A stretch of DNA of 64,000 nt. It comes from Sciurus carolinensis. Its lineage: Eukaryota; Chordata; Mammalia; Rodentia; Sciuridae. Position 1 is the first letter of the stretch; every line of letters begins with the position of its first letter. Shown here piece after piece: positions 57,170-64,000 of the stretch. The notes under the pieces were generated by a model. That model did no database searches. It saw only the letters and a program-made list of their open reading frames with translations, and was not told where the DNA came from. The stretch covers positions 116,422,643-116,486,642 of the forward strand of contig NC_062220.1 of NCBI RefSeq assembly GCF_902686445.1, read 5' to 3'. Made by a program: the position numbers and the translations under genes.

Positions 57170-58157
57170 GTAGTCACACCTGCAGTTCTTTGGTTTACCC
57201 TTTTTTTGTTCCCTTTGTTCTTGTTTCTACTTCCTTTTCCACTATTTTTGTGGTTTGCATCTCCCAATGACAGAGAAATCATCTTCCAATTATTCTAGCC
57301 AGGCCCTTGCTTCCCTATCTCCTGATTTATTCTAAATTCTAGTCTGTTATAGATAAGACCAACTAGATATTCTCCCTCAAAACCACAGAGAAGTATGTAG
57401 AACATTGTCACCATCCTCAGTAGAGCATTTGTTTAGTGTTGCTGTCCATATGGTGTTGAAATAAGCACCCTCTGATAGTTTATTATTTATTACAGTCATG
57501 CTGGTTCATGTGGACAGATTTAAATGAATCAGATGGGACAGATACTGAGGGATTTGCATCCATAAACGTCTTATATATGGAAAAAGAAAGAACCTGACCA
57601 CCACAGGATTTCTTTTTTCCCATGGAGCAATGGGGGGGAAGCAGTCTATAATGCTTCTCAGAGTGCTTCTCTGTTGAGAGATAACAAGGGCCAGTGGCTG
57701 TGCTGTCTGAGTCACCAGAGACCCATGGATGTGTAGACACAGCCTTGATCCAGGGAACCCCCCACTCTGGGGCAAGACACAGATCCCTGTTGATAAACCA
57801 ACTGAGGGTCCACAGGCTCAATCTGAGAATTCACATCTTGTGCCTTGAGTATACTGATGCAGAAGGATCTTTTATTATAGGCGAGGAAGGTAATAGGTCT
57901 ATAGAGGACATGGCATGGGAATTAACTTTGACAGCCTTATGTAGGGTGTCCAGGTGGAGGAGGCATTGCAGGTAAAGGGAGCCGCACTTCAGTCCTGGGA
58001 CCTCAAAGGGATGAACCAGGGTTTTACAGGTTCAAGTAACCCATGCTTTGTGCCTCACTTGCAAAGGAAGTTTGAGTCCTGTGCAGGTCTAAAGGGTCCT
58101 GAGCCCTGAGATGTTTAAGCTTCAATGATATCCAGGCTACCTTCCCCCTTTCTACAG
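57170..58157 (+). other. Intron-like DNA between exons A and B
   Basis: No other coding block was recognised. Open frames on both strands near 57.5-57.8 kb look like chance. Confidence 0.5.
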
Positions 58158-58252
58158 GAACCAGGCAACAAATGTTCCCATGAACTAAGAAGCAGCCCTA
58201 ATGCTCTGCACCACACCCTAGAGGAGGCAGCCTCCCTCCTGACCACATTCTG
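58158..58252 (+). pseudogene. PDE4DIP-like exon B
   Basis: CTACAG acceptor (ends 58157), open frame of 31 codons containing ALHHTLEEAASLLTTFW, and a GTGAGC donor at 58253. Starts in phase 0, matching exon A, and ends with two bases of a codon. Confidence 0.75.
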
Positions 58253-59340
58253 GTGAGCAGCTTACCAAGCTTCCTTGGCCCTGGGCTGCTTGGCATAGTG
58301 GAAAGAGGCCAGTGTCATCTTCTGGTACAAGCCCCACTCTTCTGTCCCATAAGATTCTGTATTCTCAGTTTCAGAGCTTTCTGAGGATCAGGAGCCCCAT
58401 GGGTTGTTAGAATGTGCTGGACCTTAGTGGAGCATCCTAAGGGAGACACCTGATTCATGGTGGCTGCTATCATTGAAGCTCCGATTACCTTAATTCCTCC
58501 TCACAACCCAACCCCCAAGATAATAATTCAAAGAGAAGAAAAGGACATGGAGAAGCACAGAGATCGACACCCTGGTAATCCATAAATGTCCACTTCCAAT
58601 AATTTTGAAGTGTGAACTGAAATTCAGGGGCCTTTGAAACTTCTTCAGTCCTCAGGGCTGCTTGGTCAAAAGATCAAAGAATGTCACTCTGAGCCTGCAA
58701 CTTCTTTTGGTTATATCCTAGAATCCCAACACACCTTCGAAATTTTCATGTCTGCCAGTCTTGGGGAAAGGCAGATACACTGAGGAATTGTTCAGATATC
58801 AGTCTGGCTCTTATTGCCAGCCCTAGGGTGGGCTAGTTTCTGGGTCCTCTCCCCAGTTTCAAGTTCCACATTATTGTTTCTGGTATGTTTTGCATCTAAC
58901 TATGCAGAGAGGTACAGACATTTTGAAATGTAAACACTGTCATCAGAGTAGCCCTGTATCCCAGACATGGTATCTCTGAAATTCCAAGTCCTGTATGGAT
59001 AGGGGTTAGGTAAGATAAAAAATAAAACTTGTACTAGGACTGAGTTGGATGTCTTGTTCAGAGTTGGGAGTTTCCTGCAGGCCTGGGGTCAGGGTCTCTT
59101 TGACCAAAGGAATGTAGGCCTGAGCTAGTCTGATTGGGGGCTTTCAGATTCTCAACATTCCTACCTGTGGTCTCTCTCAACTGTTCTGAACTGGAGAATT
59201 GAGAGACTGTAATGTAGGGAACTCAGTCTAGGAAGTGTTGAGAAGATTGTAGAGTTCTGTTTTCGATTGATAGGAACCACAAAGCACAGGGTACCTTCAG
59301 TCTCCAAACTGTTGTCTGAAAGCCTGTCCCTCTTCCCCAG

Positions 59341-59479
59341 GATGAGTCAATGGAGAGGGAACTCCTGGATCTGTGAGCCCAAGTATCCAAACAGGAGAGG
59401 CTCCTTCAGAGCACAACTGAGCATCTGAAGACTACCAACCACCAGAAGGAGAACATGGAGCAGTTCATCATCAGCCAGC
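59341..59479 (+). pseudogene. PDE4DIP-like exon C with in-frame TGA
   Basis: CCCCAG acceptor and GTAGGT donor are both good. The frame reads ERELLDL, then TGA, then AQVSKQERLLQ and TTEHLKTTNHQKENMEQFII. The TGA sits where a CGA arginine would fit, a typical CpG decay change. One base remains for the next exon. Confidence 0.75.
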
Positions 59480-59761
59480 GTAGGTGCCCCTGAGTTGTGC
59501 AGCAGCACATGCCCCAGTTGTGTTGCAGATGAACAGTGACCAGAGAGGCATAGGAATGTTGGGAGGGGAGAGTCTGAAGCACTGGGCCCAACCCTCCTGT
59601 GCCATGAGTAATTGTGGATCAGAGGGAGGGGAAGAAGGGGTCAACAAGAGACCATGATTTACAGGTCAGAAGAAAATGCTTAAATGCTTTAGAAAATACA
59701 TGCCCAGCAACTTGGGCCTAGCTGGGAATTCCTGCTCTGTGGCACTCTTTTGTCATTTCGG

Positions 59762-59808
59762 TGACCAGGACACATGATGTTTTGAAGAAGGCAAGGACTG
59801 ACTTGGAG
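59762..59808 (+). pseudogene. PDE4DIP-like exon D with broken splice sites
   Basis: With the single base carried from exon C, 47 bases encode LTRTHDVLKKARTDLE, as in the C-terminal region of myomegalin. The acceptor reads TTTCGG in place of TTTCAG and the donor GAGCTAAGG in place of GAGGTAAGG, so it could not be spliced normally. Confidence 0.75.
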
Positions 59809-61450
59809 CTAAGGAGTTGTACTTTTCACAGTCACAGAGCCTGTTTCAAACACCTCACCATCTGTCATCAGATCTGTAAGTGATTCTGACCTCCTTTGAC
59901 CTTCCAGAGGAGATATCTGGTCCACTAGACATGTCTTAGTTCCTAGATAGCCTCCTCCTAGGATTCCATTCCTTTGCCCTCCTGCCCTCTCATCTCCCTA
60001 CCCTGCCCTTGCTCTCCCCTTGTCACCATCTCTCCTCTTTACCCCAATTTTCCATCCTTGATGTCAGTCAAGCAAGGAGCCAGGAGAAATGCAGTTCAGT
60101 TGTTCCTCGAGGGAAGAAACTTTGAAATTCTGTCTGTGAATTAGTTGTCTATAAAGACAACTTTTTAAAGTTGTCTTAACTTATTATTAACTTTTTTTTT
60201 TAGGCCATTTGTGCATTCTGGACTTTCCTGAACTATTTTTTGAAAAACCAGAAAAGGCATACCCTCATAAATTGACTTTAGTGCACATTTGGTTAAGAAC
60301 AGCAATTTGATTTTGACACATTTTCTTTAAAAAATATGAAGGAGGATCCACTTGGTCTCTTTGATATAAAAGAAAAATTGATAATAAAAAAAATACACTG
60401 AACTTAAGGGAAAAGCTTTAAAAATATATGTACCAGATATTCTCTACATTTATTTAAATGGTAAGTGTTAATAATTCCCTAGAAATACTTTGAAGAAAAA
60501 CTTGATGTGTAACTGATTGATTTAAGAATCAGAAATTAAACCTTTACTTTTAGACAGTAAACATCAGAGCCATTTAGCATTCTCCTAGGAATGTTCCTAA
60601 ATTGTATGCTGAGAGCCCTGACCCCCACAGTGTGATCAAGGATGGGCCATGTTTTAACTAGCTCTTGTTTTCTAATTCCCTCTGGTTCTTCTCTGAGGTT
60701 TGCTTTCTTTCCTGAGCCTCTTTAGCACAACACTTATATGATTGCCTCTGTACAGCCTCATCCTCTCCCTGTAGAGTTAACCCAGCAGCCTCCAGTTCCC
60801 ACTGGATCCCTCCAGTGTGCAGGTCACCTTCTCTTCTTCCTGACATCTGGTCTCTGATGCTAGGCTTGTCACTAACTGGTTGAATGCCTTTGGCTGGCCC
60901 CTTTGTCTCTGTGAGCTGCTGCCTTTCATCTGTAAAAGGTAGACCTAGACTTAGATATCTCTGCCAATTTGAACTTAGAGGTCCCTGCCAATTTGAACTC
61001 TCCTTAAGAAAACTGGGACACACACACTTAATAGGGGAACTTCCCCCAATATGTCCTCTCCACATACCACAGGCTGTTTTTTACATGTGCATGTTTCATT
61101 CTGCATCCTTCTTTTCCTGGAAGATGAAGAAGTACTTTATTTCTCTTCAGACCACATAAAAGCTCATGTGGTTCATGAAAAGGAAGTGGTAGGATATGAC
61201 CACACAGCATTCAGTGGGGCAGTGGGGCATTGGCTGGGGCAGCAGGGATTTGGCTGCACAGGGAAGCTCTTCTTCTAAGCTGGAACCTGGAATCTCCTCC
61301 AGACCCAGTGCATTCCCTCGGTTCATCCTCTTAACCACCTCCCACCATGTTCCTACTTTCCTGCATGATTTGCCCTCATTCCAACCTTGAGCACCATCAG
61401 CGGTATCTGACAGTTCTGTGTGAATGGGGCTATTTTCTGTTTGCTTGCAG
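59809..61450 (+). other. Intron-like DNA before the last exon
   Basis: No repeat body or exon recognised; open frames at 60658-61065 and 61147-61530 on the minus strand show no family resemblance. Confidence 0.4.
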
Positions 61451-61543
61451 GTGAGATCCTTAAGGGCCCTGCTGTGCATTCCAGCCTTGAGATCCTTACC
61501 TTCCAGGAACCACACAAGAAGCAAAGCCACTACAGTTCCTTAA
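61451..61543 (+). pseudogene. PDE4DIP-like terminal exon
   Basis: TTGCAG acceptor (ends 61450), then VRSLRALLCIPAL, which matches the end of a myomegalin isoform in which a stop would follow. Here the next codon is AGA and the frame runs on for 17 codons to TAA at 61541-61543. The stop loss is an inference from memory of the family. Confidence 0.65.
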
Positions 61544-62549
61544 AGCATAAGGAAGCCTTGGTCTACCCCACATCTGAACAACTGCCTATCTGCTGAGGAG
61601 CACCTGAGCCCTAGTCCTCCAAAGCTGTGCAGGTCTGAAGATGTGATCAGAGATGTATCCTGTTAGGGTAGGCAGAAAGGTAGAATGACTTTCTGGCAGT
61701 GGTGAAATACCAGTAGCCAAATACTACCAGGCCCAGCACAAATTAAAGTAACACCTAAGATTGCATGGTAAACCTTGTGACACTGCTTTTGAACAGCCTC
61801 AGTGGCACAACACCTGCCATAGCATGGTTCTCACCTCAGCAGCTCTCCTCAGATCATCAAATTTGGGGAAATAATTGCCTCCTACACCTGGGTTATGTAG
61901 TCCCACCATGGAGCTCCTTGGAAGTTCTGGTAGCACCCTAGTGAGCAGCAGTGCACTGCTCAACAGTGTCAGTGGATCTCAGCAAGCACTTTTCACAAAT
62001 CCACACCTGACCAGGTAGCTCCTCTGGGTCAAGCCAGGTTGGACTTTGCAGTGTACATATGGTCTGAGCTCTTTGAGTCTATGTGGGAAAATAAATCGGT
62101 GACTTGATAAAAGGTCCTCTCATTCATAGCCTAGCACAATCTTCTGCTTTTATTAACAAGTTCTCCAAATTTTATTGCCCCCCATTAAGTATGTTGTCCC
62201 ATTTTATTAACATAACTTCCCTCAGGGGAATATGAGACATGGCCACACCAAGCCTACACAAAATCTTGCATATCGCATTCCTCTACTTGATTTTTAATGG
62301 TGCAGGCAAGGTCTCAATCGTGTCTTCAGAGTGCTCCTAGGATGTGAGTAGGTGTGTATAAATGTATGATAGGAATTTATTCATGTTGCTCTAGCCATAC
62401 GTTGAAGGCCAACATCACTCATGGAGAGGGAGGGTGAGATGGAATAATGGTCTTTTGGTGGTTAGTAAAGCAAAATTTGTATAGAGAAATAGTTTATTTT
62501 TGTTTGCTTTGTTTCCCATTTCTATGCCAGTCCCTAGAACAAGTGTTTA
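61544..62549 (+). other. Possible 3' UTR-like DNA of the pseudogene, then intergenic
   Basis: An AATAAA lies at 62091-62096, about 550 bp after the last exon, and could be its old polyadenylation signal. Nothing else is recognised. Confidence 0.35.
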
Positions 62550-62790
62550 AAAAATAAAATAAGCCAAACTCAAAAAACCAAAGGCTGAAAGTTTTCTCTG
62601 ATAAGCAGATTCTAATCCATAATGGGGAGGAGAGGTTAGGGAAAAATGAAGGAACTTTGGATTAGGCAGGGTGGAGGGAGGGGAAGGGGGCGCTGTGGAG
62701 GTGGGAAAGATGATGGAATGAGATCGACATTAATATCCTACATACATGTATGACTACACTACCAGTGTGTCTCAGTGTAGGTTCCCCTAT
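62550..62790 (+). mobile_element. Short L1 3' end (copy 8)
   Basis: The text from AATAAGCCAAACTC through TTTTCTCTGATAAGCAGATT to the G-rich tract at 62620-62705 and the ACATTAATATCCTACATACA stretch is the last 60 bases of ORF2 plus the 3' UTR of the L1 family seen elsewhere in the window. The tail is lost near 62790. Confidence 0.8.
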
Positions 62791-64000
62791 GCAGTGCCCA
62801 TCAGGGCCGGAGTAGTCCATCAGTCTCCATCCTCAATATAAAGAAGGTCAGAAGTTAAAAGAATTTGAAGATTTTTATTTCAAAGGAGTCTGTTTCACAA
62901 TCAGTTGTGGGTATTGTGGGAATGACTTCCTGAGCTGCAAGAAATACCCAGCACTTTAGTGGGTATGGGTCTGTAATCTAGGATCTGCATCTTATGTACC
63001 CCATGTGATTCTGATGCAGACACAGCTTAACACACTGATGATTCTGATACAGGTGGACTGCAGACCACAGTTTAACACACACTGTGTGTGTCATTTAGTC
63101 ACAACAATAAAGAAACATTTAAGAACCTTAATTGAAAATCACATTAGTCCATAAATTTTGAAATAAAAATCTTAAAATATGCCTTCAGAAAATTCTTGTG
63201 TCTTTTGCCTTCCAGAATTAAAATAAAGCTATTACTCTACATTTATTTCCTAGAAATAGTTAAAAGTGAACACAAACAATAACAGAACAAAAACTGTAAT
63301 CATTATCAACAAAACCACCACCATTATCAGCAGCAATAACAAAAGACCCTTCAAGAGACCTCTGTGTAGAGACATGGCCACTCATATGGGAATATATTAA
63401 GTTAACTTGTGCATGAGTGCTTTTAGCCTTGAAATACAGAAAAAATTGCTGGCAGAATTAGCAGAATGGTTGGAAAGTCCTCAGACCCATTCAATATCAT
63501 TTAAAGATAAAGGAGCCACTGGTAAGGCCCTGAGGTTATTGCAGAAGCCTGCGAATTTCCTTTCTTTATCTCTGTGCTTCAAGGGCTGGTAGCCTTGATA
63601 AAATAGTCAATGATCACAGGACAACTCAAATATTCATACTTAGTAGGTCAGCTTACTAACTAGCAACTTTAGATAACAACATATTACATCTTGTCAGACC
63701 TGGTGGATACAGTACCAAGTTACTTTGAGGGAAAACTTTTTACAGCTATAGTATTTCACCTTTTGTGATTGTAGAAAAATAGCTCTTTGAATTAATTTTA
63801 AAAAGGTGACAGCAAAAATATTCTTGAGGCAGATTCTCCAGTATATAATTTTTAAAAATTATATTCTTTCCTTGTGTGTGGCAGAAACAACTTACTCTGT
63901 AAGAAAGAAAAGAAAAAGGGAAAACAGTCTATATGATTACCACTGTCTTCCAATTTTTTCTAATTCAAATAAAATCCATGGAGAATTCTGTGAGGAAAAT
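62791..64000. other. Intergenic DNA to the end of the window
   Basis: Around 63000-63090 two short CTGATGCAG/CTGATACAG-type blocks could be an old hAT-type DNA transposon, too weak to name. No gene recognised; the 61-codon open frame at 63407-63592 has no family resemblance. Confidence 0.35.

Larger units (their letters stand above)
56943..61543 (+). pseudogene. PDE4DIP: Unprocessed partial PDE4DIP (myomegalin)-like pseudogene, 5 exons
   Basis: Five exon-like blocks with introns between them match, in order, part of PDE4DIP (myomegalin), a large coiled-coil scaffold of the Golgi and centrosome: 56943-57169, 58158-58252, 59341-59479, 59762-59808 and 61451-61543. The exon phases fit the first pair (0) and the third-fourth pair (1). 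The exon expected between the second and third is not seen. The copy is dead: TGA at 59374-59376 in the third exon, the acceptor of the fourth is GG in place of AG, and its donor is CT in place of GT. Identification rests on remembered motifs, so it needs an alignment. Confidence 0.75.

Noticed and set aside
1..64000. CRISPR array, bacterial operon or phage-like system
   Set aside because: Base composition, SINEs, L1s, splice-flanked exons and low gene density show mammalian nuclear DNA; no direct-repeat/spacer array exists.

Overview
The window looks like nuclear DNA of a mammal, most likely a squirrel-family rodent (ground squirrel, marmot or relative). It is AT-rich, has no operons or dense genes, and is dominated by interspersed repeats. 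The lineage clues are an ID-type tRNA-derived SINE with a perfect 11-bp target duplication (3476-3603), a second tRNA-derived SINE in antisense (55719-55844), and several LINE-1 (L1) elements closely related to one another. The species call is inference. I see no intact host protein-coding gene.

Layout. 1-3.6 kb: intergenic DNA with an antisense MIR, two possible small exons with good splice signals (1552-1961) and the ID SINE. 4.0-10.05 kb: a heavily decayed endogenous retrovirus, with a gag capsid/nucleocapsid fragment, a C-terminal env transmembrane fragment and a 3' LTR-like segment; no pol is visible. 10.05-14.97 kb: a 5'-truncated old L1. 15.0-25.7 kb: LTR-like DNA, an L1 split in two by 3.56 kb, an ancient L1 tail, a MER5A-like DNA transposon and an unidentified GC-rich segment that may be the 5' end of a minus-strand retrocopy. 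25.69-32.22 kb: a nearly full-length young L1 on the minus strand with a 10-bp target duplication and a promoter made of 459-bp tandem monomers.

34.8-54.6 kb is a nest of plus-strand L1s. The first has the 3' half of ORF2 replaced by an EEF1A1 cDNA, then resumes with an L1 3' UTR. An unrelated older L1 tail follows, then an L1 that ends abruptly inside ORF2, then a nearly complete L1 whose ORF1 (348 codons) is open from end to end. 54.6-64 kb: intergenic DNA, a decayed multi-exon copy of part of PDE4DIP (myomegalin) at 56.9-61.5 kb, and a short L1 tail.

The potentially active machinery is that of L1: a 5' UTR promoter, ORF1p (trimeric coiled-coil RNA chaperone) and ORF2p (endonuclease plus reverse transcriptase) that insert L1 RNA and, in trans, other RNAs such as EEF1A1 mRNA. 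Every ORF2 here is broken, so no copy can move on its own. The most notable observations are the L1/EEF1A1/L1 chimera with a GGG at the cap junction, three different tandem-repeat promoter designs in neighbouring L1s, a 33-bp coiled-coil duplication shared by the two youngest ORF1s, and telomere-like repeats in one L1 3' UTR.
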